Source: Sapria himalayana
Taxonomy: Eukaryota > Streptophyta > Magnoliopsida > Malpighiales > Rafflesiaceae
DNA length: 64,000 nt
Direction: 5' to 3'
NCBI GenBank assembly: GCA_029783825.1
Contig: JAREIK010018595.1
Coordinates: 1-64,000 of the forward strand
The translations under genes and the position numbers were made by a program. How positions within the stretch are numbered: position 1 is the first letter of the stretch; the number at the start of each line of letters is the position of its first letter. Positions 11,701 to 23,757 of the stretch are shown piece after piece. Under the pieces are notes generated by a model that searched no databases, was not told the origin of the DNA, and was given only the letters and a program-made list of their open reading frames with translations.

Positions 11701-14700
11701 AAAATCATACTGAATAAAATTTAAAATGAGATTTATTATTTATTATTACCGTAAACCAGTTTAATGGATTATGTATTTAACGTTTTTCATTTAGGATTTT
11801 AGCGATTTGTGTTTTAGGCTTTTAGTGGTTATACGTTTGATTTAAAAAAATAAAATATCAAAAAAAATTCTATAATTTTTTTCATTTTCATAGGTTATAA
11901 CCTTTGAAAATAAATAATATTTAAAATTTTTTGAAATGTGAATACAATACTTAGTTATAATAAAATTAATAATTATATATCATATAAATTCAATATAAAC
12001 TATTTTATTGATATATATTATAATAATAATCAAAATTAAATTTATTAACTATAGATATTAAGATAGATATTAATTAAAAAATAATTACAAAACCCAAATT
12101 GATTCAAAATTATGAAAAATATATTTCTAGATAACAATTTTTAATTTTTAAATTTTTACTTCTTTTATAAGCATATATTTTTTAAATTATATTTGTCGGA
12201 CTCATAATTTCTTTTGTTAAATATTTCTAAAAATAAAAAAATAAATAATTAAAATGAATATTTAAAATTATAATAAATAGAATTAAAAATTAGATTTATT
12301 AATTATTATGTAGTATATAGTGGTTTAATGGTTTATGTATTTTGGCATTACATGGTTTAGAGTTTACTGATTTAACTGTGCATTCATATAGTGGTTTATA
12401 GGTTTTATTTAAAAATAAAATAACAAAAAATATATTTTTATTATTTTTTGATATTTTCAAAGATTATAACCTTTGAAAATATAATAATTTTTAAATTTTT
12501 TTCAAATGTGAATAAATATTTATTTATTATAATCATAATAATTATATATCATATAAATTCAATATAAACAATTTTTTGATAGATATTCTAATAATTATCA
12601 AAAAATAAATTAAAAATCTATTATGAATAAGATTGATATTACTCAAAATATAATATCAAAACCTAAAATGATTCAAAATAAAAGCAAAATATATTACTTA
12701 ATAATAATTATTTGTTTTTAAATTTTTATTATTTTTATAAGCTTATCTATTTTTGATGAAAAATAATTTTTATAAAATATATTTTTAACTCATAATTATT
12801 ATATAATTAATATATATATATATATATATATAAACTAAAAAATCAAAATGAATATTTTAAATTAAAATGAAAAGAAATAAAAATGAGATTTATTAATTAA
12901 TATTTAGGGGATACCGATTAAAACAATTATCTATATAGGGGTATCAAAATTTTGTAGTTTATTGATTTAAGTTTTTAGGCATTTAGTGATTATAGGTTTT
13001 ATTTAAATAATGAAATAATAATAAAAAATATTTTTTTAGTTTTTCACATGTTCAAAGGTTATAATCTTTGAAAAATATAATAATTTTATTTTTTTTCAAA
13101 AGTGAATACAATATTTAGTTATAATAATTATTAAATTTATATATCATATAAATTAAATATAAATATTTTATTGATAAATATAATAATAATAATCAAAAAA
13201 TAAATTAATAATCTATTATAATAAGTTAGATATCAATTAATATATAATTAAAAACCCTAAAATGATTCCGAAAAAAGTAAAATATATTACTATATAATAA
13301 TTTTTTGTTTTTAATTTTTTTCTTCTTTTAATAAGTTTATATATTTTTTGTTACAAAATAATTTATATAAATTTATTTGTCTAACTTATATATTTTTTTG
13401 AAATTAATATTTATATAAAAATTAATAAATAAATAATTAAAATGAATATTTAAAATTATAATGAAAAAAATAAGAATGAGATTTATTGTATATTATTTAG
13501 GATATACCTGTTTAAAAAATTTATCTATTTAGGGTTTTCTAGATTTAGAAGTTATTGATTTAAGTATTTAGGAATTTATTGTTTTATAACTTTTATTTAA
13601 ACAATAAAATAAAAAAATTTATTTTTGATATTTTTTCAAATTTTCAAATGTCATAACATTTGAAAATATAATAATTTTAAATTTTTTAAAAATGTGAATA
13701 CAATATTTAGTAATAATAATATTATAACTATATATAATATAAACTAAATATAAACAATTTTATCGATAATATTATATCAATTATCAAAAAATAAATTAAT
13801 AAACTATTATTAATATGATAGAAATAAATTAAAATATAATTAAAAAACCTAAAATGATTCAAAATGAAAGTAAAATTTATTACTAAATAATTATTTTTTT
13901 AGTTTTTGCATCATTTTATAAGCTTATATTTTTTTTGTTGAAAATATATTATTTAATTTATATTTGTCACTCATAAAAATGATCATATAATAAAAATGAT
14001 TTTATTGTTATATATTATAAAAATGATCATATAATAAATTAATAAACTTTTATTAATAAATTGATAGCAATTAAAATACAATTGCAAAAACATATATATA
14101 ATGATTCAAAATCAAAGTAAAATATATTTTAAATAAACTTTTTTTTAATTCTTACATCCTTTTATAATCTTATATTTTTTTGATTAAAAATAAATTATTA
14201 AAATATATTTGTCTAACTCATTATTTATTTTGAGATTAATATTTCTATAAAAAATAAACTAATAAATTAAAATGAATATTTAAAATTATAATGAATGCAA
14301 ATTAAAATGAGATTTATGATTTATTATATGTGGTATACCAATTTAATGGTTTGATTATTTAAAAGTTTGTCGTATAGAAGTTTATCAATTTATGTTTTAG
14401 GCATTTAGTGGTTTATAGGTTTTATTTATATAATAAAAATAAAAAATTTTTTTTTAGATTTTTTCTGATTTTCAAAGGTTATAACCATTAAAAATAAATT
14501 AATATTTAAAATTTTTTGAAATGTGAATATAATATTTAGTTATAATAAAATTAATAATTATATATGATATAAATTCACTATAAATTATTTTATTGATATA
14601 TATTATAATAATGAACAAAAATTAAATTAATAAACTATTAATAATAAGATAGATATTAATTAAAAAATATTTACAAAACCCAAATTGATTCGAAATTAAA

Positions 14701-15649
14701 GTAAAATATATTACTAGATAATAATTTTAAATTTTTAAATTTTTACTTGTTTTATATGCGTATATATATTATTTCATTAAAAATAAATTATTTAAATTAT
14801 ATTTGTCGCACACATAATTTATTTTGTAATAAATATTTCTATAAAAATAAACTAATAAATAATTAAAATGAATATTTAAAATTATAATAAATAGATATAA
14901 AAAATAGATTTATTAATTATTATGTATTATACAGTGGTTTAATGGTTTATGTATTTAGGTATTACAGGGTTTAGGAGTATACTGATTTAATTGTGTATGC
15001 ATTTAGAGGTTATTAGGTTTTATTTAAAAAATAAAAAATCAAAAATTTATTTTTATTATATTTAGATATTTTCAAAGGTTAACCTTAGAAAATATAATAA
15101 CTTTTAAATTTTTTTCAAAAGTGAATTTAATATTTAGTTATAATAATCATTATATTTATATATCATATAAATTCTATATAAACTATTTTATTGATAAATA
15201 TTCTAATAATGATCAAAATATAAATTAATAATCTATTATTAATAAGATAGATATCATTGATAATATAATTACAAAACCTAAAATGATTCAGAAACAAAAC
15301 AAAATATATTACCATATAATAATTTTTGTTTTGAAATTTGTTTTTGTTTTAAAAAGTTTATCTATATTATTTTGATTAAAAATAATTTTATAAATTATAT
15401 TTGTGTAACTCATAATTTATTTTGTAATTAATATTTATATAAAAATAAACAAATAAATAATTAAATTTGAATATTTAAAAATAAAATGAAAAAAAAATGA
15501 GATTTATTCTTTATTATTTAGGATATACCGGTTTAATTTAAATTAGATCTCTCTCACTAATAATTTATTTTGTAATTAATATTTCTATAAAAATAAACTG
15601 ATAAATAATTAAAATAAAAATTAAAATTATACTGAATAATTAAAATAAA
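8758..15649 (+). repeat. AT-rich satellite array, forward, segment 2
   Basis: Palindrome landmarks lie near 8,870, 9,470, 9,855, 10,592, 11,163, 11,896, 12,460, 13,060, 13,653, 14,482 and 15,083. Intervals of about 570-600 bp are basic monomers and those of about 735 bp have the internal duplication. The 385-bp step (9,470-9,855) is a truncated monomer that recurs after islands 2 and 4. The 829-bp step contains a deletion junction at about 13,975, where CACTCATA jumps into AAAATGATCATATAATA, with a short local duplication of that motif up to 14,040. No gene seen. Confidence 0.92.
12811..12832. repeat. (TA)n microsatellite in a satellite monomer
   Basis: Eleven TA units at the monomer position that normally reads AATTAATATTTATATAAAAA. 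The same subtype position is expanded at 52,467 and 61,363. Confidence 0.9.
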
Positions 15650-16750
15650 TTTATTTTGTTCATCTCTCAACTCTAGAATGATTGCTAAAGCTCTAACCAA
15701 AATAATAGGAGCTTTTACTTTATCTCTATTATGTCTCATCATATTTGATGTTGAATAACTAGGCTATCAAAGTTAGTTTGATTCATGTACGCTAACAGAC
15801 TAAACCAAAGTAGTACCACTATGTGTTGAAATAGCTAGTTGTTGAGGATGCTATTTATATTGATTATTGTAATTTCTTATAAAATATCTCTCATGCACAC
15901 ACTCAAAGTAATTTTTTTAAAACATAGTTCACCTCTAAAAAAATAACCACCTTGTAGCCTATTAGAACAAACTAGCCCCAGGGGAGTTTGAGCAGGGCAA
16001 GAAGTATGGGCTCTCTTTCAATCAAGAATCAAAAAATTTATTTTATTTGCATGTCTAGGCCCCTTTTTTATATCCTCATGGATAGTAAAAGTATCATTTA
16101 TTTCTTTTTATATTAAATGAGTTATGTATACAAGCTGACAATACCCAAAAAGGTGTAAATAAATCATATTCAAATGTATAAAAGGGTTTAATTTTTGCTC
16201 AAAATATTAGTCTTGCATATTGACACTTGAGTCACAAATCCAAAAGAAAAAAACCATAGTGATATTTCCAATCCCAAAAATTTTATCTATAGAAAGTTAT
16301 AAGAGTAGTACTCGAGCTTTAACTATTTCTAGGTTCATGACTATGCTCTTGAGGAATGTCGAAAGTTACAATCATTCCTAGTGCAATGACTTCGCAATAT
16401 AAGATAAATGCACAAGCTATGGTCATATCAATACTGTGAACCAGTATTATAGTGATTAATATGTATTCATGATCATTATTAGTGCCATAACAATATGGTC
16501 AACAGAGAGAAACAAGTTATGACATATTCTCATCGATATGATTTTGTGTTCTAGAGATAAAATATACAATCATGACCATTGCTAAGCTACAATAATCTAA
16601 AGCAGAAGAGACTGAATCCATAACACAACCCCTTGAGTCATGACTTTGTGTTACATATACAAAAGATAAATCCTGTGACATTCCTAAAAGTTGTGAATTT
16701 TCAATTTAAATTAAACACTTTGTAATTTGATTATAATAGTGAAAACATGA

Positions 16751-16830
16751 GAGTTAGGATTTAGGGTTTATGGGTTTAGTGTTATAGTTTATGATTTAAG
16801 GTTTAGGATTAAAGTTAGGGTTTATGGTTT
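16751..16830 (+). repeat. degenerate telomere-like tract, island 2
   Basis: Imperfect TTTAGGG-type units (GGATTTAGGGTTTATGGG, GTTTAGGATTAAAG) at the position equivalent to the tract in island 1. This copy is shorter and more decayed. Confidence 0.6.
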
Positions 16831-16999
16831 TTTAGAAAATACACACTTTATTTATCATTTAGGCACACAACATACAAGAGACTAAAAAGCTGACTAATTT
16901 ATAACAGCCGCACCAAATCCTATGCACCAATGATGCTATAATAAATACATAATAAAATATAATGCCTTATAATTCGAAGTGTAATCAATACAACTAAAA

Positions 17000-17307
17000 T
17001 CACCTGGCATTCTCGGACATTAGAGTTGGCTTTGAGTCATTATGCGCACTGCGTCCTTTCCATTCGGATTTGTCCAAGCCTTTTGGAGGACCTGAATGAT
17101 GCACCATATTATACTATGCAAATATTAGATTGTGCATGTGTGTGACATGCAGCATCAAGCGTTTGCCTATGTGATTGCTATGCAATGGAATACATGTAAA
17201 ACTGAATACCCATAAATCAAAAAGTCCATATCTACTGCACTTTTTCAATTCATTCTCACCTCTGAATTCCACATTCTTTTGCTCCAATGATCCTCAAAAG
17301 AGTATCT
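17000..17307 (-). pseudogene. 3'-terminal two-exon gene remnant, copy 2
   Basis: Equivalent to the remnant in island 1. Exon A (17,260-17,307) is unchanged at protein level, with acceptor AACCCAAG and donor GTGAGA. Exon B (17,000-17,091) has lost one T at its start (AGGTCCTCC where copies 1, 3 and 4 have AGGTTCCTCC), which frameshifts it. Apart from that it reads through KSEWKGRSAHNDS to TGA at 17,000-17,002. TGG (W) is kept here, where copies 1 and 3 have TGC/TGT (C). The pattern is neutral decay of a duplicated fragment. Gene identity unknown. Confidence 0.48.
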
Positions 17308-18103
17308 CTTGGGTTAGAATGTTTTCCTCCTCGAGCTCCAAGAAGTGGCTGTATGTTGCAACCGAAAAATTATCAAAAAATATTCATGCATTGGTGTGCA
17401 TGTATGATGAGGTCCATCTCATAGTCTAAGTATCTACGTGCACAACCAAGCTTAGAATACAAGTAAAATTACAAATGCTATAAAGATGGTCTTCTGCTTC
17501 AGAAGTGGTAGCTTCGCCTAATGTGTATTACAAGATGCATTAGTGGGGCCCCACTTAGAGATACTAATGGGTCCAGTTGCCCTCATTGCATGCTACATAG
17601 ATAACAGACAAGATTGTGTGTGTGAGTATGTCATGATCAGTATCTACAAGTACATGGTGCATACAAAGTCCAAAATACAAATAAAACTACAAAAATAAAC
17701 TACAAGTTTGAATCTTTCGCTCCCGTGTGGCTAGTCTGGACTCCATTGCTTACTGGACCTGCTTGGTGATGCTTCGGATTTTTTCGGCTCTCCAATTAAT
17801 TATGGATTATCCACTACTCATGTTGGGCGACAGTTGGGTTGCCCTCTATGCTGCCTGATAGGGCTACCAGGACCCACTTCGAGCTACTCCTGTGTTTACT
17901 CAGGACCAGTTTGCTCGGTCTCGTCAGTTGTCTGAATGTTATTTTACCGGCTTGCTAGTGGGGCCCTCTACAAGCTGGTGGCCCATACCAATGGTTGCAT
18001 CCAGGACTTGGTGGCACCTCCTAATGCTACACCAAAATGGACAAGAATATGTGCTATTGTGTACTGTGGTCCATCGCTATATGTGTGTGGTGCAGCAGTA
18101 TCA

Positions 18104-21100
18104 GGGTTTAGGAGTTTAGTAATTTAAGTATTTAGGTATTTTGTGGTTTATAGGTTTTATTTAAATAATTAAATAAAAAAAAAATTATTTTATGATTTTT
18201 TCTCATTTTCAAGGTTATAACCATAGAAAATATTATAATTTTTAATTTTTTTTCAAATGTTAATACAATATTTAATTATGATAATCATAATAATTAAATA
18301 TCATGTAAATTCAATATAAATAATTTTATAGATCGATGTTATAATACTGATCATAAAATAAATTAATAAACTATTATTAATAGGATAGATATTAATTAAA
18401 ATAGATTTGCAAAACCTTAAACGATTCAAAATCAAAGTAAAATATATTACTAAGTAATAATTTTTTATTTTTAAATTTTTTATTCTTTTTTTAACCTTAT
18501 AAATTTTTTTGATGAAGATAATTCATTTAAATTTTATTTGTCTCATTCATAATTTTATTTTGCAATTAATATTTCTATAAAAATAAACTAATAAATAATT
18601 AAAATGAATATTAAAATTATAATGAATACAAATAAAAATGAGATTTATTATTAATTATTTAGGGTATACCGGTTTAATGGTTTAAGTATTTTGGAGTTTA
18701 GTAATTTAAGTGTTTAGGCATTTAGTAGTTTATATGTTTTATTTAAATAATGAAATAACAAAAAATTATTTTTCAAATTTTTTATCAATTTTCAAGGTTA
18801 TAACCTTTATAAATAAAATAATTTTAAAATTTTTTCCAAATGTGAATACAATATTTAGTTATAATAAACTTAATAATTATATATCATGTAAATTTAAAAT
18901 AAACAATTTCATTGATAGATATTAATAAACTAAATATAAATATAAATATAATAATGATCAAAAAATAAATTAATAAACTATTATTTATTGATAGATATTT
19001 ATATATTATTTATAAATACTTAAATCTTTAAAGATGGTTTAAATGTTTAAGTATTTAAGGGTTTTGTAGTTTTGGGGTTTAGGAGTTTAATGATTTAATC
19101 GTTTAGGCATTTAGTAGTTTATAGGTTTTATATAAATAATAAAATAACAAAAAAATTATTTTTGTGATTTTATCTCATTTTCAAAGATGATAACCTTTAA
19201 AAATATAATAATTTTAAAATAATTTCAAATGTAAATATAATATTTAGTTATAATAATCTTTATAATTATATAACATGTATATTCAATATAAACAATATTA
19301 TTGATAAATATTCTAAAAATGATCAAAAAATAAATTGATAATCTATTATTAATAAGATAGATATCAATCAAAATATAATTACAAAACCTAAAATGATTCA
19401 GAAGAAATAAAAATATATTACTATATAATAATTTGTTGTTTTGAATTTTTTTTCTTTTAAAAATATTTATCCATATTTTTTTGATGAAATTTAATTTATA
19501 TAAATTATATTTGTCTAACTCAATATTTATTTTTTAATTAATATTTATATAAAAATAAACAAATAAATAATTAAAATGAATATTTAAAATTAATATTAAA
19601 AAAAATAATATTGAGATTTATTCTTTATTATTTTGGGTATACCAGTCTAATTTAAATTAGATCTGTCTAACTAATAATTTATTTTGTAATTAATATTTCT
19701 ATAAAAATAAACTGATAAATAATTAAAATAAAAATTTAAAATTATACTGAATAAAACTTAAAATGAGATTTATAAATTATTATTAATGTTTACCAGTTTA
19801 TTGGTTTAAGTATTAAAGGTTTTGATATTTAAAAGTTAGTGATTTATGCTTTTAGGCATTTAGTGGTTTATATGTTTTATTTAAACAATGAAATAACAAA
19901 AAAATATTTTTGTTATTTTTTCACATTTTCAAATTTTAACCTTTGAAAATATTAAAATTTTAATTTTTTTAAAAATGTGAATACAATATTTAGTAATAAT
20001 AATCATTATAATTATATATAATATAAACTAAATATAAACAATTTTATTGATATATATGATATCAATTATCAAAAAATAAATTAATATGCTATTATTAAAA
20101 TGATATATATAAATTAAAATATAATTATAAAACCTAAAATGATTAAAAAACAATGTAAAATTTATTACTAAATAATAATTTTTGTTTTTTAGTTTTTGCT
20201 TCTTTTTATAAGCTTATATATTTTTTTGATGAAAAATAAATTATTTAAATTATATTTATATCACTCATAATTTATTTTTTATTAATATTTCAATATATTA
20301 TTTAAATTATATTTTAGGTTTATGAGTTTTAAGGTTTAAGTATTTAGGGATTTCGGGGTTTTAAAGTTTATAGATTTATGTATTTAGGCATTTAATGGTT
20401 TATAAATTTTATTTAAACAATGATATAACAAAAAATTAATTGTTGTTATTTTTTCTCATTTTTGAAGGTTATAACCTTTTAAAATATAACAATTTTTAAA
20501 TTTTATTATATGTGAATACTATATTTAGTTTTGATAATCTTAATAATTATATATCATGTAAATTTAATATAAACAATTATATTGATAGATATTATATTAA
20601 TGATGAAAAAATAAATATTATATTGATAGATATTTTTTTATTTAAAATATATTTTCAAAACGTAAATTTATTCAAAATCAAAATAAAATATATTACTAAA
20701 TAATAATTTTTTTGATATTTTACTTCTTTTTATAATTTATATTTTTTATTATTAAAAGTAAATTATTAAAATTATATTTGTCTTCCTCATTATTTATTTT
20801 TAATTTATAATTCTAATAAAATAAACTAATAAATAATTAAAATGAATATTTAAAACTATAATGAATACAAATAAAATTGAGATTTATTATTTATTATTCA
20901 GGAAATACTAGTTTAATGGTTTAAGTATTTAGGTGTTTTGGGGTTTAGTGATTTAAGTGTTTAGGCCCTTAGTGATTTATAGTTTTTATTTAAAGAATGA
21001 AAAAATAAAAAATTTAATTTTTTGATTTTTTTTAATTTTTGAAGGTTATAACGTTTGAAAATATAATAATTTTTAATTTTTTTAAAATGTGAATAAAATA

Positions 21101-22360
21101 TTTAGTTAAAATAATCTTAATAATTATATATAATGTAAACTCAATATAAATAATTTTATTAATACAAATTATAATAATGATAAATAAAAAAGTAATAAAA
21201 TATTATTAATAAGAATGATATAAATTAAAATATAATTACAAAATCTAAAATGATTCAAAATCAAAATAAAATATATTACAAAATAATAAATTTTTGTTTT
21301 TAAAATTTTGCCTCTTTTTATTAGGATATATATTTTTTTGATGAAAAATAAATTATTTATATTAGATCTGTCTCACTAATAATTTATTTTGTAATTAATA
21401 TTTCAATAAAAATAAACTTATAAATAATTAAAATAAAAATTTATATTTTTAGGCATTTAGTGGTTTATACCTTTTATTTAAACAATAAAATAAGAAAATA
21501 AAATTTGTAATTTTTTGTCATTTTCATAGGTTATAACCTTTGAAAATATAATAATATTCAAATTTTTTTGAAATGTGAATACAATATTTTGTTATAATAA
21601 TATTAATAATTATATATCATATAAATTCAATATAAACATTTTTATTGATAGATAATATAATAATGATCAAATTTAAATTAATAAACTGTTAATAAAAAGA
21701 TTGAAGTTAATTAAAAAATATTTACAAAACCCAAATTGATTCAAAATTAAAGTAAAATATATTAATGGATAATAATTTTTAATTTTTTAATTTTTACTTC
21801 TTTTATAAGCATATATTTTTTTTGATTAAAAATTAATTAATTAAAATATATATGTTACTCTCATAATTTAATTTGTAAAAAATATTTCTATAAAAATAAA
21901 CTAATAAATAATTAAAATGAATATTTAAAATTATTATAAATAGAAATAAAAATTAGATTTATTAATTATTAAGTAGTATATAGCGGTTTAATGGTTTATG
22001 TATTTAGGCATTATGAGGTTTAGGAGTTTGCTGATTTAATCGTGTATGCATTTAGTGATTTATAGGTTTTATTAAAAAAATAAAATAATAAAATATTTAT
22101 TTTTATTTTTTTTTTTTGATATTTTCAAAGGTTATTACCTTTGAAAATATAATAATTTTTAAATTATTTTAAAATGTGAATACAATATTTAGTTATAATA
22201 ATCATTATATTTATATATCATATAAATTCAATATAAACAATTTTATTGATAAATATTCTTATAATGATCAAAATATAAATTAATATTCTATTATTAATAA
22301 GATAGATATCAACTAAAATATAATTCTAAAACCTAAAATGATTTAGAAGAAAAGCAATAA
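18104..22360 (+). repeat. AT-rich satellite array, forward, segment 3
   Basis: Landmarks near 18,213, 18,803, 19,187, 19,935, 20,474, 21,047, 21,533 and 22,133. The 590/384/748-bp steps repeat those after island 1, which shows that the super-repeat unit extends into the satellite. A clean octamer tract is at 20,912-20,991. The segment ends at the orientation switch at about 22,357-22,372, inside GATTTAGAAGAAAAGCA. No gene seen. Confidence 0.92.
20912..20991 (+). repeat. example of the intramonomer octamer tract
   Basis: Ten consecutive 8-mers in register: TTTAATGG, TTTAAGTA, TTTAGGTG, TTTTGGGG, TTTAGTGA, TTTAAGTG, TTTAGGCC, CTTAGTGA, TTTATAGT, TTTTATTT. Almost every monomer has this block at the same place, 50-100 bp before the palindrome. 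Confidence 0.85.
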
Positions 22361-23068
22361 AATGATATAAAATTATTGAATTTTTTTTTGTTATTTTACT
22401 TTTTTAAATAAAACCTATATACCAATAAAAGCCTAAAAACATAAATCACTAAACTCCTAACGACAAAACCTCTAAATAATTAAATCATTAAACTGGTATA
22501 CATTAATAATAAATCATAAATCTCATTTTAATTTTTATTCAGTATAATTTTAAATTTTTATTTTAATTATTTATTAATTTATTTAATAGAAATATAAATA
22601 AGAAAATAAATTATTTTTGAGACGGATCTAATTTAAATTAAACCGGTATCCCTAAATAATAAATAATAAATAATAAATCTCATTTTTTTTCATTATAATT
22701 TTAAATATTCATTTTAATTATTTATTTGTTTATTTATATATAAATATCAATTAAAAAAATTGAGTTAGACAAATATAATTTATATAAATTATTTTTTATC
22801 AAAAAATTATTGATAAACTTATTTTATCAAAAAAATTTTATAAATTTATATAATATATATAAATATTCTTCTGAATCATTTTAGGTTTTGTAATTATATT
22901 TTAATTCATATCTATCTTATTAATAATAAATTATTAATTTATTTTTTGATCATTATTAGAATATTTATCTATAAAAATATTTATATTGAATTTATATGAT
23001 TTATACATATAATGATTATTATAACTAAATATTGTATTCACATTTAAAAAAAATTTAAAAATTATTAT

Positions 23069-23092
23069 ATTTTCAAAGGTACCTTTGAAAAT
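23069..23092. repeat. 24-bp perfect palindrome, shortened centre
   Basis: ATTTTCAAAGGT followed by its exact reverse complement. Compared with the usual CAAAGGTTATAACCTTTG core, four central bases (TATA or equivalent) are missing, yet the dyad stays perfect. Confidence 0.9.
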
Positions 23093-23749
23093 CTAAAAAA
23101 ATAATAAAAATAGATTTTTTATTATTTTATTTTTTTAATAAAACTTATAAACCACTAAATGCATACACAATTAAATCAGTAAACTCCTAAACCTCATAAT
23201 GCCTAATACATAAACCATTTAAACGAGATATACTACTTAATAATTAATAAATCTAATTTTTATTTATATTTATTATAATTTTAAATATTCATTTTTATTA
23301 TTTATTAGTTTATTTTAATAGAAATATTTATTACAAATTAAATTATGAAAGCGACATATATATTTTAATTAATTTATTTTTAATCAAAAAAAATATATGC
23401 TTATAATAGAAGTAAAAATTTAAAAATTAAAAATTATTATCTAGTAATATATTTTACTTTAATTTTGAATCAATTTGGGTTTTGTAAATAATTTTTAATT
23501 AATATGAATCTTTTTATTAATAGTTTATTAATTTAAATTTTGATCATTATTATATTATTTATCAATAAAATTATTTATATTGAATTTATATGATATATAA
23601 TTATTAATATTATTAAAACTAAATATTATAATCACATTTCAAAAAATTGTAAATATTATTATATTTTCAATGGTTATAACCAATGAAAATGATAACAAAT
23701 TATAGAAATTTATTTGTTATTTTATTTTTTAAATAAAACCTATAAACCA

Positions 23750-23757
23750 CTAAATGC
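23750..23757. repeat. target site duplication of hAT copy 1, left
   Basis: CTAAATGC directly before the element and repeated exactly at 27,385-27,392. Eight bases is the standard hAT duplication. The complement, GCATTTAG, is a fixed word of the satellite octamer tract. Confidence 0.88.

Larger units (their letters stand above)
15650..18103 (+). repeat. Island repeat copy 2
   Basis: Same content and order as copy 1, lying 9.35 kb further on. It is flanked on the left by satellite ending ACTGAATAATTAAAATAA and on the right by TTTAGGAGTTTAGTAATTTAAG. It is more diverged from copies 1 and 3 and groups with copy 4 (CTCCTCGAGCTCC and GAATGG in the exon region). Satellite upstream and downstream also matches that of copy 1, so the duplication unit includes island plus flanks. 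Confidence 0.88.
22360..23757 (-). repeat. AT-rich satellite array, reverse orientation, segment 4
   Basis: The satellite is here read as its complement (AAATAAAACCTATAAACCACTAAATGC, CTCATTTTAATTTTTATTC). Two monomers and a part precede the hAT element. The palindrome at 23,069-23,092 has a shortened GGTACC centre. The last base pairs form the 8-bp duplication flanking the hAT. Confidence 0.9.

Noticed and set aside
1..22360. Organelle (mitochondrial or plastid) or CRISPR-like origin of the repeats
   Set aside because: No organelle genes or RNAs. The repeat unit is about 585 bp with divergent copies and no spacer/direct-repeat pattern, and hAT and telomere-type sequence indicate a nuclear chromosome.
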